Origin: Psettodes erumei
Lineage: Eukaryota > Chordata > Actinopteri > Pleuronectiformes > Psettodidae
Assembly: GCA_016785225.1 (NCBI GenBank)
Contig: JAFBJZ010000416.1
Span: 124,001-188,000, forward strand
DNA: 64,000 nucleotides
Reading direction: 5' to 3'
Part shown: positions 37,796 to 49,597 of the stretch, one piece after another
How the letters are laid out: every line of letters starts with the position of its first letter
Numbering within the stretch: the first letter of the stretch is position 1
Made by a program: the position numbers and the translations under genes
The notes under the pieces: model-generated
Database searches by the model: none
Seen by the model: the letters and a program-made list of their open reading frames with translations, nothing else
Told to the model about the DNA's origin: nothing

Positions 37796-38415
37796 GGTTG
37801 CGGCTGGGACGGGCTGGGCCGCCGTGGGCAGAGGGGACAGACGGCGGTCTGCACGGATCTCAGCGTGATCTCATGTACGCTGCAGAAATCAGAGGAAGGG
37901 AGGGAAACGACGGTACTGAAAAGTAACGCAACGTCTTGATATCCAAGTCTAAATGAGGAAACCCGAGTTATAGTCTCGTCAATATCCGGCAAAACTCAGC
38001 ACTGTTACAGGAAATTTGCAGTGTTTGACAAACATGATGTTGACATCACCTGTCAGTCTAACACCTCTTCCTCACTCCAGGCACTCGTGTTTCAGAGAAC
38101 CGGGGATAATTCTTCTCCTCAAGTTCTATTTCAATATTCAATCTCGTATCCCACTGAGTGATACAGAGCAAGTAGAGCGCATCTTGAAGACCGGTCAGTA
38201 GCAAATAGCCAGTTAGACAAGGGCACGGAACCCAGGCTGAAGCATTTATTAAACAATGTAAGCACAGCAACATCCAGTTTGTGGAATCGGTGAAAGTCTA
38301 AGACTTTAACCAGCCAGTACCTGCACAGAAACACCCTGAAACAATACCCAGGATGTAGAGAAGCGGGGTTAATTTAAAGTTCTACAAACATGCCTCTTTG
38401 ACGGGCGCGCAATAA

Positions 38416-38423
38416 TGACGTCA
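38416..38423. promoter_or_regulatory. Palindromic CRE (TGACGTCA) in trrap intron 1
   Basis: A perfect 8-base cAMP response element, TGACGTCA, lies about 390 bases inside the transcribed side of the trrap promoter, next to CpG-containing sequence. CREB/ATF binding is inferred from the motif alone. Confidence 0.4.
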
Positions 38424-38809
38424 CGACAAACGTCTGCTAGCACAAATTTTCGACAGTATTTGTGAATCAAATCTGGGTTCCGTGTGAAAAAATTGCAGCC
38501 CTAAACTGTCATTAAAACGCATTATGAGCTCGTTCGTACGCCCAATAAGCCGCGAGCCATATATAACATTCATTTTTGCAAAACGCATTAGCAAATGCTA
38601 GCTAACAAGCTAGCTTCCCAAAGAAAGAATGCGCTCGCGCGTCCCCTGATGTTTAACTCCGTTAAAAACAAAATAAACCCAGCCGGCAGAGAGAGAGCGA
38701 TTTTTTTCAAAAATACAAGCTCTCCCATAGTTAATAGCGTATACGAAATTCTGGAAAATACCAAATTTGTTGTCACATTTCTCATAAAAAGCGAACCTTT
38801 TGCACTTAC

Positions 38810-38990
38810 CCAGCGGCACTGAAAGGAAGCTGTCGCTCTGTACCCGCCGCGCTCGCGCTGCTTCAGCCTGGAGACTGCGACCGGCAAAGATGCCTGATAT
38901 CCCTCCGCGGATTGTTTATCGTTTTTTCTTATTAAAATAAAAATGCAATGCAATGCGTTGGGTTGAACTATAGATATGCAGATAAACGAC
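38810..38990 (-). promoter_or_regulatory. trrap: trrap non-coding exon 1 and promoter region
   Basis: A donor GTAAGT lies at 38809-38804 on the minus strand, directly after a GC-rich, CpG-containing stretch with no useful start codon. Coding exon 2 begins with an acceptor at 37881-37880, leaving 84 bases of 5' UTR (37879-37796) before the start codon. Together these imply a non-coding first exon whose 3' edge is 38810; the transcription start (about 38.9-39.0 kb) is inferred, since no TATA box is evident. The first intron would be 37880-38809. Sequence above 39.0 kb turns AT-rich and lacks exons. Confidence 0.6.
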
Positions 38991-41900
38991 ATGCGACTGG
39001 TTAGTTCTTTGTAAAATGTTTATGTTGCTGAACGCTTTATTCTAGTACCAACGGAAGGATACATGATGAAAACCAGTGGCTATAAGACCATCGTTTTCGA
39101 AGGTCTTCTGGCTGGGGGGTAAATGTGAGGGAACTGCGCATGCTCCCTCTGAGGTACTTTTTCAATGCATTTCAACCATAGGTGAATTATAAATCCTCAT
39201 TATACATCCTTAATTTAAGCAGATATTGCAGAAGGATCTAGCATATGTAGGAATTTATTGCTTAAAAATAATTACTAAATTGGAAATTTAGCCAGCAGTT
39301 TAGGAAAGGGATTTTCATTGTCAACATGAACCATGAATCAAGAACAGCCTATAGTTTATCAGCTTTTCTTGAAGTTGTATTGTAATAATTTATGTGCCAC
39401 CTTCTAAAGAGAGTAAGAGCGTAAACATCATTTGGCTGGATAGCCCCCATCTTGGCGTACCAAAATTTCTTCATTAAAATGGCAAAAAACTGGGAACTAT
39501 CAAGAATTATGATCACTGGGCTATGAGATGGAATAACACTTGAACAGAATTGAGGTTACTCATTCATTGATTCATTTATTCACTGTTTTAATTAATTTCC
39601 TCATACTGTTTCACTAGTCAGTGTCTTTGACCACAAGATGGCAGCCCACTGAGGTGACAGTAGGCCTGTATGGTCAAATCTACATTTTATGAATTTGTCA
39701 GTACTCAAAGTAAAACCAGCATCATGCCAAATCTTTATAAATAATAAAACAGCAGGAGCTGTATTACATTTTTTAATTGGCACCATCATGACATCCCTTT
39801 GAACAAAATGTATAGGTATTGGCATGAGGCATTGCAAATATTACATTTCCACATTACCTTCTTATCTGATGCCTGGTATTAACCTGTGTTTGACTGTGAG
39901 ATTGATATTCAGTGATGATTTCTTTTAAATAAGAGATAGTAAGGCTTGAGATTTCCCCCCCATAATGCTTGTTTTAATGGCTTTGGAAAGAATGAAGTCT
40001 GGCTGAAAGATAGTCATTATTTATCTTCCCTGATCTATCGAGCCTGTCTTCTGCCCACATGCTTTGCTAATGGGTTTTAATTCACAAATCTCTCCTTCAC
40101 AGCCTCCGCCGTCCACAGAGTGAACCCACTGGCAAAAGGCTGCAGAATGAGATATTCCTTTCAGTGAATGTCAAATATAATGTAAGAGATAATTTGATAT
40201 ACAATGTGACAGCCTCATTCTCTTTTGCGCTCTCTGTTCCCTAAATAATAATGATCTGCTAAAAGATGTTTGTCTCAGGCTTATTGCACTGTCCTGCTCA
40301 TTTCATTAGCGGGGTTTTTTTATGACAAGGGCTTTATCCTGAGAAGGGAGAGTGGATGACGCTGGTGCTGCAGCTTTCCGAAACCACTCATCTGTCCATT
40401 AGATTTGTGTTTTTTCAGTGCAATGCTCTGGCTGTTGATGCCCTCATGAGGTAGCCATATCACCCCTGCATTATGTTTCATATAGAAAGAAATGCACTTT
40501 CCTTGAGACTGAGTATGAATCATCAACAAAGGACACTAAAATTCTGTGCCTGAATCTAAAGCTTCCCATGCTCTTCCACTCGCTCTTTTTACCCACATGC
40601 ACTCGCGAGTTCTGCAAAATAGAAGGAAATGTCCTCTGTGAACCAGGCAAACAGCTGTGTAAGAGATTGAAATCAGACAGTCCCCCAGCTCAGTTAATGT
40701 GGTTGTTACTGAAAGTTTTAATTTCATAATGTCGGTGTTGTACCTAGCATAATTGAAGATGGCTTTTCCATTTCCAGGGGCTGTTTTTAATCAGCAGGAG
40801 TTTATCTTGGACCGGCAGGCTACGTTTGTCTGTGTCACCTGCAAACAAGAAATGGTCTGTGTTTTACTGAGGGAGGCAGACTCTGTCACTGTTGCTGGTA
40901 ATTGGTTTGCATGGGGTTAGAAAAGCTACCAAACCCTGTGAACAACAAACCAAAGGTGTTGATGGTCAGCCACTGCTGTCAGACCCTGTTTCTTTCTTCC
41001 TTCCTTTCTTCTTATTTTTTTAAATTAATATGTTTAAGTATTGAATTCCATTGAAACTATGTATTCAGACATGATTTGTCAATGAAATCAATCTTCAAGG
41101 ATTCATATTGTTCAGTTTAATTTGCTTCCAAATAAACTAAAATAAATCCAATTTCCTGCAACTTGAAGTCCTTCAGAAGATGACAGAAGAAGCCCCACAA
41201 CTGAATGATATGAACTCAAAGCTAAACTGCTTCTGCTTCATCATCCCTCAGTGTCACAGGGAGGAAAAATGCCTTACTGACTGTATAATTTGGAGTAAGG
41301 ATGGGTGCCATCTTCAAAGCATAGCGGTGGGTCTTGCAGTCTGCACCCCAGGCTTTATTGACCTTTCGCAGGCAGGCAGGCTGCTGTTGCTAACTGTTTA
41401 CCACCACATCCTGTTTCTTCACCGCTTGGTTTATCGAAGAGATTCACCTGCATTTGGATTGATGTTCTCCACAGCTGGGAAGATTTGTGGCCTTAAATGA
41501 ACTTGAAACTCATATCTCTTTTTAAAAATGCATTGAGGCTCATGTAGATAACACAGTACATAATAAAACAATGCATAAGTACGTAAGTTTGTTCCCACTG
41601 TTCTGAATTTTATTTGAGTAAATATTGCATCATTAGTCTCATCGACTTATTATTATCTGTCTTTACTGGTAAGTTATGATACTGTATACTTCAACACTAC
41701 CACGAGTCTCACACATAAAGTGATGGATACATTTTAAGGGAACCAAAAATGGAACGTCATAATAAACAGATGAGAAACTGACATGAAATGATTACATTAA
41801 AAAACTGATCAAACCGATGTGGCACCATGCACTCATGGCTCATGGCTCTTCGCTTAGTTAATGTTCCAAACACATTAATACATAAACGTTGAACCTGGCT
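38991..41900. other. Intergenic region between trrap and nptx2 (head to head)
   Basis: AT-richer sequence with no credible gene. The 40.0-40.3 kb part is unique-looking, with many short AT-rich words of the kind seen in conserved developmental elements, but conservation cannot be judged here. No CpG island extends beyond the trrap promoter. Confidence 0.7.
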
Positions 41901-41906
41901 GGTCGG

Positions 41907-41930
41907 TGACGTCAGCCTACTACAACCAAT
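41907..41930 (+). promoter_or_regulatory. nptx2: nptx2 promoter: CRE and CCAAT box
   Basis: A perfect CRE (TGACGTCA, 41907-41914) is followed 11 bases later by CCAAT (41926-41930), about 375-400 bases before the start codon. Spacing and orientation fit a proximal promoter. NPTX2 (Narp) is known as an activity-induced gene, so CREB/ATF control through this element is a reasonable inference. No TATA box is apparent. Confidence 0.6.
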
Positions 41931-42303
41931 CCAGGAGCTTTCACAGACACCTTTTTTGGGTAATCCTCTTTCCTCAAGAGGAGCTGTCTGATCAGCACCG
42001 CACAGTGAGCTCTACCAGGAATAGTCTCCATTAACACAAGTCACGTTAACCGGTTTTACAGCGACAGACTCGCCCTTTATCGGATTTTTTGCTTAGAATT
42101 TTCTCGATTTTTCACTGTGACATGTGTTTGACATGTCGCTACTTTGTAGAAACAGTTTTACGCGCTGCTTCTGAGGGTAGATCTATTTCGGTTACACTTT
42201 TACGCACGAAAGAGTCAGAGTGGTTTCACTGGAGAGTTGTTAAGGGTTTAGTGTTTGGCTTTTCACCCTTCCCTTATTTACCCTAAGGGTGAACGCCGCC
42301 GGC

Positions 42304-45300
42304 ATGTTGTCACTCTTGATTGTATTGTTATGGTTTTGTGCTTCGGGCTCCGGTCAACCAGCGAGCGGCCAGGCAGACGATGGGAAGCGGTACATCTGCC
42401 GGGCAGTACCCCTCAGCGGCGATGCCAGTTGCCCTGTGACGTTGCTGCCCGAGCTTAACGCCGGGAGCCAAGAAGAGGAGCTCAGAAACACGGTGATGCA
42501 GCTCCGAGAGACAATTTTACAGCAGAAAGAAACGATTTCCAAACAGCTGGGTGCCATCAACGAGCTAACTACCAAGCTGTCCCTGTGCGCCTCAGCCACG
42601 GACGACAGGAAGTACGACAAGGGGGGTTCGTGGGGCAAAGAAAAGCAAAATACAATGGGGGATGTTCCCAGAGATCCCAATGACACCATTGACAATCTAG
42701 GAAAAACCATGCAAGGGCTCAAGGACCGGCTGGAGAACCTGGAGGTAATGTGCCACTGGTTGCGCAGAGATGGCACCTGTGCCAAAGCGACGCGTAAAAC
42801 CACAGCTTGATTCTCACTGCGGATTTGCAGGATTAGTACACGTTGTAGATTCACAGCTCAGATGGACTGGCACTTCTGAGAATCGTGTGGCAGAGATCAA
42901 ACACAGGGATCTGTGAGAAAGAGATTAATTGTCTAATTGGCCAACCTTAAACTTCCTATTACGCAGGTCTGATTATGTGACGCGTGTATTATGGTTATCA
43001 GCGACAATGTGTTAAAAAGATTGACTACAACCTAAGACCAACAACTGAGAATGTACTTCTTTCAGACTTCCACTGATGGAAAAATCCTAAAACTGTATTT
43101 AAAGGCTTGTCACTCACTCACACAGAAGAATCACAACTTGTTGAACCTTTATGTAAGCTTTCACTTCCAGCTCTGTGGAGGCTCAATCTCCCTGATTATC
43201 CCTGTGCACTTCCTGCTTATGATGTACTATGTCCTTGCGTCTTTAGCAACAACAGATGCGGGCCAACATATCTGGCGCCTCGTTCCCCAGTGAGCTGCGC
43301 AACCTGCTGCAGCGTCGGCTCGGGGAGCTGGAGAAGCAGCTCCTGAAGAAAGTCAGCAACCTGGAGGAGGAGAAGAGCATGTTGTCTAATGCCACAGCCG
43401 CATACAGGCTGAAGACGGAGAGCACGCTGAACGCCCTGGTGGAGAGGATCAGTGAGCTGGAGAAAGGTACAGGAACCCATTAAGTGTCAGATTTCCATCA
43501 TCGTACAGGTAAAGTCAAGAAGGAATATTGTTTTGAGATCAGGGAAGTCAATGAGAATTGGAAAAAGGTAGAGTATATGGTTAGGTGACATACCGTACAT
43601 AAGGGTAGAGGAGGGGTAAGTGAATTTGTGAATCGTGCATGATGCCACTAAAGCATCCAACCAGTTCTTTCCTATGATGGGCAGCAAACAGAGGAAGGGA
43701 GTCAGCGGTACAAAGAAGTTGAGGGGGTCTGATGGTGAGATCAGAGATGGTAAAATAAAAAAGAGAAATATGTACATTCTTTGAAAGGGTACCTTTGTTA
43801 AAGCTGTTTTAAACCACGACCGTCTGTGTATCAAACATGTTTTCTCATATTTCTTTGATTTCTCTCTTCTGTCTTCGAATCACAAGCTCAAGAAAAGACA
43901 TAATCTCATGAGATACCCCTCAACTCTCCTGCATTTCTCTCCTTCTCTTTGCCCATATTGTTAAAGGAGGAGGAGACTTCAAGTCCCCAGAGCAGTTTAA
44001 ACTGTCCCTCCCCCAGCGGACCAACTACCTGTATGGCCGCATCACCAAGAGCCTGCCAGAGATGTACGCCTTCACACTCTGCATGTGGGTCAAGTCCAGT
44101 GCCAGTCCCGGCATAGGGACGCCCTTCTCGTATGGAGTTCCGGGCCAAGCAAATGAAATTGTGCTGATCGAATGGGGCAATAACCCAATAGAGCTTCTAA
44201 TCAATGACAAGGCAAGTAGTCTCTTAATCCTACATTCTCCTGAACTGTGTGTGTAATTTGTGTGCGATTCACACAATGAAAATCCCCAAATGAAAGATAT
44301 AGCCACGATCAAGCACAATGTCTTGGCCGCAGGTTGCCCAGTTGCCTTTGGAGGTACGTGATGGAAGATGGCACCACGTCTGCATCTCCTGGACCACACG
44401 GGACGGCCAGTGGGAGGCCTACCAAAATGGAGAAAAGCGGGGAAGTGGTGACAACCTGGCGGCATGGCACCCCATCAAACCTGGGGGAGTCATCATCCTG
44501 GGGCAGGAGCAGGTGCGGAAATATGGTTGGATAATGATCACAAGTAAAGCACTTCAACGCTCAGTGTCAAGTAGCTCTGCTAATAAAGCAGTGTTACTTT
44601 CTGACGCACCTTTGCAAACTGCAGATGGCAACAAGAGAATCAAGCAGACCTAAAGCAGTGTAAATGAGATGGTGTTAGGTTATCATGACCAAGAGCACAG
44701 TGAAAGTGTCACTGCATACAGATTCTTAGGTCTCTGGACCTTTCAGTGCATTATTTAAAAAAGTGAGAATGGAGGCATGAGATCCATCCGTCTATAAATA
44801 GTTCTGTGAAAAGCCAATTGGCAGTGTTTAAAACTTTTCTATTCTAAGTGGGAAAAGCAGCATCTGCCAAGTTTAAATGCAAACATATGTCCTTTTCACT
44901 ACACTCAAGCTACAATTACATTGTCATGAAATTTGGGACAGACGTTCATAATGACTTGGGGCTAATTGTAATTCCTTTGGTGATTCCCTTAACTTACTTT
45001 TCGTCCAGCATCATGATCAGGTCAGCATTGCTTCAGTTACTTTGATTTATGACCAGATAGCTGCAATACCTTCCCATCAGCCTCAGCACCTGTTAAATAT
45101 ATTAGCGCTGCAGTTGGGAGCATGCTCACATTAGCCTTTAGCATAAAGCACCACTGTGCGTATGGTTCGGCCTCACAGCGTTCCTGGCACAGCTTGAGAC
45201 GCTCTCTTTCTTTTGGGAGGCAACAAGGTTCCTCAGGTTATGTTATGAAACACTGACTGTACATGCGTTAATAGTGTTTAATATTTACTGTAATTTTGAG

Positions 45301-45930
45301 GAATGCAATCACAGTCACAGACAGATCAGTGAGTGAGATTTGCGTGTAACACATGCGTTGTTGTGGCCTCTTTAGCTCTCTCAGTATAATTTGGTCAGTG
45401 GAAAATGGTGAAAGAAAGTTACCCCACAGGTTGCTAGAAGAACAAAAATTCTCACTAAAATATGATTTTCATACATTCATATCAATACCGAGAACTTGAC
45501 CTCAGTATCCTTAATGGTAGGTGCCAGCTGTACAGCCCAGACCAGACTAGAACGACTCAGCAACACGCAAGTTTGATGACTAGCCCATCCATGGTCCCAC
45601 AGCCAACCCCCTCCATTGGAAAAAGATAATTACCTCTGATAATGGTGTTGTTGATGCTGATGTGTGAAATCTACATCCTGTTGTTTATGGCCCTTACAGG
45701 ACGTGGTGGGTGGGCGCTTCGATGCCGGACAGGCCTTCGTGGGCGAGCTGAGTCAGGTGAATATTTGGGACCGTGTTCTGAAGCCAGTCGAGATCCAGTC
45801 AATGGCCAACTGCAGTTCTTACGTCCCTGGGAATGTGGTCTCCTGGTTGGCAAGCAATGTTGAAGTTTTCGGGAGGGGAGCGTTCAAACGGCCTTTGGAG
45901 TTGTGTCAAGAGAGGCTGCCCAACGCTTAA
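42304..45930 (+). CDS. nptx2: nptx2, neuronal pentraxin 2 (Narp), complete
   Basis: Five exons: 42304-42744, 43247-43466, 43967-44211, 44333-44512, 45700-45930; 438 residues (human NPTX2 431). NPTX2 is a secreted, multimerising synaptic protein that clusters AMPA receptors. Residues 1-17 are a hydrophobic signal peptide. Residues about 60-220 are coiled-coil with heptad-like Leu spacing. The C-terminal half is the pentraxin domain, with the family signature HxCxSWxT (HVCISWTT, about 317-324) and the calcium-site segment QEQDVVGGRFDA. Sequons NDT, NIS, NAT and NCS are visible. The ATG at 42304 begins the signal peptide; GTG at 42289 is not needed. Intron 3 has a GC donor (AAG|GCAAGT) and intron 1 is only 502 bases. 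Exon 2 could start at 43247 (QQQMR) or slightly later. NPTX1 is less likely given sequence and neighbours. Confidence 0.95.
44915..45190. repeat. Degenerate percomorph-type interspersed repeat in nptx2 intron 4
   Basis: The stretch resembles a widespread fish repeat: it reads ATGAAATTTGGGACAGACG then TTCATAATGACTT, followed by GGTGATTCCCTTAACTTA, TTTATGACCAGATAGCTGC, CCCATCAGCCTCAGC and GCTCACATTAGCCTTTAGC. A second degenerate copy of its first part lies at 48856-48960. Recognition is from memory of the family, without a database name. Confidence 0.6.
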
Positions 45931-47215
45931 AAAACTGCCTGCCTGCTTCTCTCTTGATTAACTGGTGTTTCCGTCCATTCAGCATTTTTTTTTAATTGCC
46001 CGCAATTACCGGAAGGCAGTTTACAGTATTTAGTTCATACATGGATGTGTAACCGTTTGGTTTTATCTGCTTCGCACAGAGATATGTTTGGGATATCTGA
46101 GCCTGATAGGATCTCTCAAAATCAAATGCTTGCATGCCCAGCGTTGAAAGTGGTACCGCAGCAAAGTTCCAATTGTCATGTGGAGGCTGAACAGCGGAAG
46201 TCAGACAGTTACGTACGATTTCTTTCACTTCCTCAATTAAGGTACTTTAAAACTTCCCTGCACCCACCATAGCAAAAAGGTCCCCTCAGGCATTACTGCT
46301 GACACCAGCCCCCTCTCCTCCACACCCGAAAGCTGTGTAATGAAAATCCACTCTAGTCCGTCACAGACGGACACATGGGGTCTAGACTATATCTGACTGT
46401 TTGCCGGTGGCGTGTGAGCCAGCATTGCATGCTGCATGGGGGGGGGGTGGAGATTAAAGGTCTGACCAATGTTATGTCTCCTGCTTAACTGGGCAATGGG
46501 TTTAGAGCCAACATCAATCAAACCTCTGATCCTGACATGTTTTTTTAAAGGGTATATAACTGGAAAAATACTGTGTGGCACTTTATTGGTCGTGTGGCGC
46601 TGGCTGGCACTGTAGCTGCAGCATGTGTGCAATAGTAATTACCTCTGGTAGAAATATAGATCAAGTTTTCAGGTGTAAGTCAGCAAAAATCTCACCTTCT
46701 TGGGAGGCTTCACTGTCTGCACGCTTAACTGATGCCAGTGAGTCTAGTGAATCTATCACAGTGCTTTTTCTCCTGCCTTTTCCATTTCAACAAAAGCTGT
46801 TCAAAGTGGCGAATCGTGTTGAAAACGTATCGTTAATGTTGTGATTTATTTTTTTTCTGTGGTTTGGAATGTTTCTGCAGTGCATATTGTAACCAAGCAA
46901 TCATCAACAACAACAACAAAAAAATCAACAGGATAGATCCATCAAAACTCTCAGAAATTTATTTATAATATCCTTGTTGTTGTACATTAATCATTTGTAG
47001 GTGTAGTGTAATTTTGCATTATTGAGTGTCTCTGTCCAGAAGGATTTTAGTTTGTTTTTTAACGTAACCTTTGTTTTCATTTCTAAGACATTACTCACGT
47101 TGTCTTGTGGCCTTCCAATGGAGACTTAAGTGCCATTTAATGTTTTCTAAGTGTTGAAAAGTGTTTGCTTTGCCAATAAATGAAAATGTGGAAAATAAAG
47201 AAATCTACTTCTGTC
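45931..47215 (+). other. nptx2: nptx2 3' UTR with polyadenylation signals
   Basis: The stop codon TAA ends at 45930. Two AATAAA signals occur at 47175-47180 and 47194-47199, implying a 3' UTR of roughly 1.3 kb. The end point is inferred. There is a G run at 46440-46448 and no other gene. Confidence 0.6.
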
Positions 47216-47550
47216 AGCAACTACACTGTGTGTTTCCTGCTGATCAGTACAGTTCCATGAATCTGCTTCAAGTGCATAGTATTTGAAAGTGAAACAAGTC
47301 TGAGATGACGCAGTTAATCTGTGGTAGAATTCTTTAAGCATATGGCAGCTCTACACCTGTTTGAAATCACCTTGTCTCTAGTTAAGTAGCATCTGTCAAG
47401 CCGGTGAAGTGACACAGGAGTGACATGAGCAGTTAGTAACGCAGGCTGAGCAGGGTCTTTAGGCTCAGATGGCTCGGGTCAAGACAACAACAGCTGCGCT
47501 CGGCGGCGTTAGCGACGCTTAACAGATGAGGGAGGCCGAAAGGTCGTGGG

Positions 47551-47558
47551 TGACGTCA
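47551..47558. promoter_or_regulatory. CRE (TGACGTCA) in a GC-richer island downstream of nptx2
   Basis: A perfect palindromic CRE about 350 bases beyond the inferred nptx2 polyadenylation site, within unique sequence (47400-47600) that is richer in CpG than its surroundings. It could be a downstream enhancer of nptx2; this is inference from the motif and position. Confidence 0.35.
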
Positions 47559-48855
47559 CAGACCTGTGAAGCAGCTCCTTCAAACCTTCCTTCCAAGTGC
47601 TCTGAAAACATCAGGTGAGGCTAAAATGTTATGCTTATTATCAGGTCTGAGCCGGGAAGCTGTTGAACCGAGGCACAACTGAACAATTAATTAGATAAAA
47701 TGTACAAATTTTAAAAAAAAAATCTGCATTAAAAAAACATTGGCCTGCATGGCGTCTCTGTAGGGTTTTGTCACTGCAGTCTTTTGCTCTTGAGCAAAGT
47801 TGCCTGATTAATTTGTATAATGGTGGCCTTGTCTGTGCACGGAATTAATTCAGCTTGAATTTTCACACTACAGTGTAAGACATCTCTTCGTTCCTCTCTT
47901 CACAACATGTCATTTTCAAATCACACAAGATGCTCTGCATTATATCCTTTTATCTGGGCTGAAGAGGTGGAAAAAGCAATAACATAAAAGTCTCCATCCA
48001 GCTATTCAGAGCTGAGTTTAATCAATATTGGTCATGCAACTGAAAAAAAGATGTTAAAGCCAGTCTTTATCTGAACTTTATCAGTTTGTCTTTTTGTGAT
48101 TTTACAAGCTGGATGAATAGATAAAAACGAGGTTGCTCAGGTAATTAGTTGATTTGTGCTTTGGCAAAATTTAAAAGAAATGATCAAATATGATACAAGA
48201 ATCATTTTAAAATCATTTTTTAAAAATTTAAGCCTAGAAAACAGCCTTCAATCACAAAATCATAACAAATCAATCAATGACACAAGGTATGGCAAAAACA
48301 TTGTGAGAATCCTCGAACCACAAATGCTCACAGGAGACAGCTTCATTGGGAGTGAGTCAACTGAGGAGTTAAAAGCCAAACTCATGAGATGTTACTCTCT
48401 TCAAACCTGCAGACAGCTGCAGGCCACAGTGGTGTTTTAGCTCAAGGTCGATCCTCTGGTGGAGGTGAGAGAGTCATCGGTGCACCTGCAGCTCGCTGCA
48501 GCATCTGTGACGGCCGGCATTCATCAAGAAACTCACAGTTAATGACAACGTGACATCTCTAACGAGGGACAAGGCATTGAGGCCCAGCATAAAAGAGGTC
48601 TGACTGATGTCGGGCACAGTTAGGATTTTGTTTTGCTCAAGGTGATCATATGCCATATTTTGTGTTTGGTTAAATTCCGCCCATGCCTTTTTCTCTTGAC
48701 ACTGACCTACTGTTACTTTTAGCAAAGAATTATAAATCTATGCTGTAGCTCTTTGCAACTAATCTGTTTTTATGCTAGCATGGCTTTGGATAGCAATGTC
48801 AGGTGAGTCAGTAGATCCACTCTTTTGACACAGGAATATTAATTAGCTATTGACA

Positions 48856-48960
48856 GATTACCACAGAATTTGGTTCCAATATTCATGGCTATGAGAGGAT
48901 AAATCCTAATGACTTCTGGAATTTCATGACTTTTCATTTTGTGCCATCAACAAGCCAGGG
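48856..48960. repeat. Second degenerate copy of the interspersed repeat seen at 44915-45190
   Basis: Shares the order of motifs ACAGAATTTGGTTCCAATATT, CATGGCTATGAGAGGATAAA, TCCTAATGACTT and GACTTTTCAT with the copy in nptx2 intron 4 and with the fish family as remembered. Confidence 0.5.
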
Positions 48961-49597
48961 TTTTCACTTATCCAGTGAATCTGAGCTTACTATAGAATCA
49001 ATTACTATTATATAATATGTTCTATTAAGCATTGTAAGAAAAACTTACTACAAAGGAAATATACATTTTATCCTTTTTCTTGAAAGCAAAGCGAAGCAAG
49101 ACTCACTCTTACTCTATAGATCGATATGGAAAAAACAAAACAACAGTCTGATACATTCACCGCATTAAATTATTAACAGTCATCATTTAAACATGAACTG
49201 CACTAGCGCTATTAATTTATGATGAGTTCATCTGAATGTCAGCCTGAGCTCAGTGATGCATGAATTGATCGCTATTACCTGGTTTAGGGAAAATACTGAA
49301 GGTATTTGACTTATATAACAATAATAACGATAATTTACAATGCTTAGACTATAGCCCTAAACAGGCACTGCTTATGCAAATTGATATATATGTATATATA
49401 ATATCAAGTGCCATATCAAGTGTTGTGCATTGTTCATTCACAGACTCAGCTATATAAATCTATAACACAGTCATTAATGTGAAAAGTTACATATGTAAAC
49501 CGCATAACTGTGCATTTTCTTCTGCCACATACATAGGTGCACAGGTGTGCACATAGCAAGAGTATGCTGTAGCACAGAAAGAGCAGCAGAGTGATGG

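Larger units (their letters stand above)
47216..49400. other. Intergenic region between nptx2 and tmem130 (tail to tail)
   Basis: AT-rich, with no gene. It includes a GC-richer island at about 47400-47600 with a CRE (47551-47558) and a degenerate repeat copy at 48856-48960. The 3' UTR of tmem130 must extend into the right end, but no clear minus-strand AATAAA was located. Confidence 0.6.

Noticed and set aside
41180..41500. 106-codon plus-strand open frame upstream of nptx2
   Set aside because: Composition and content resemble no known protein, and nothing in its surroundings suggests promoter or splice signals; likely random.
42289..42303. Earlier GTG start for nptx2 adding five residues
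   Set aside because: GTG starts are rare in vertebrates, and the ATG at 42304 directly begins a normal signal peptide.
42745..42810. Read-through of nptx2 exon 1 to a stop at 42810, giving a short 168-residue protein
   Set aside because: A good GTAATG donor sits at the family exon boundary and exon 2 follows in phase; the extension has no pentraxin similarity.
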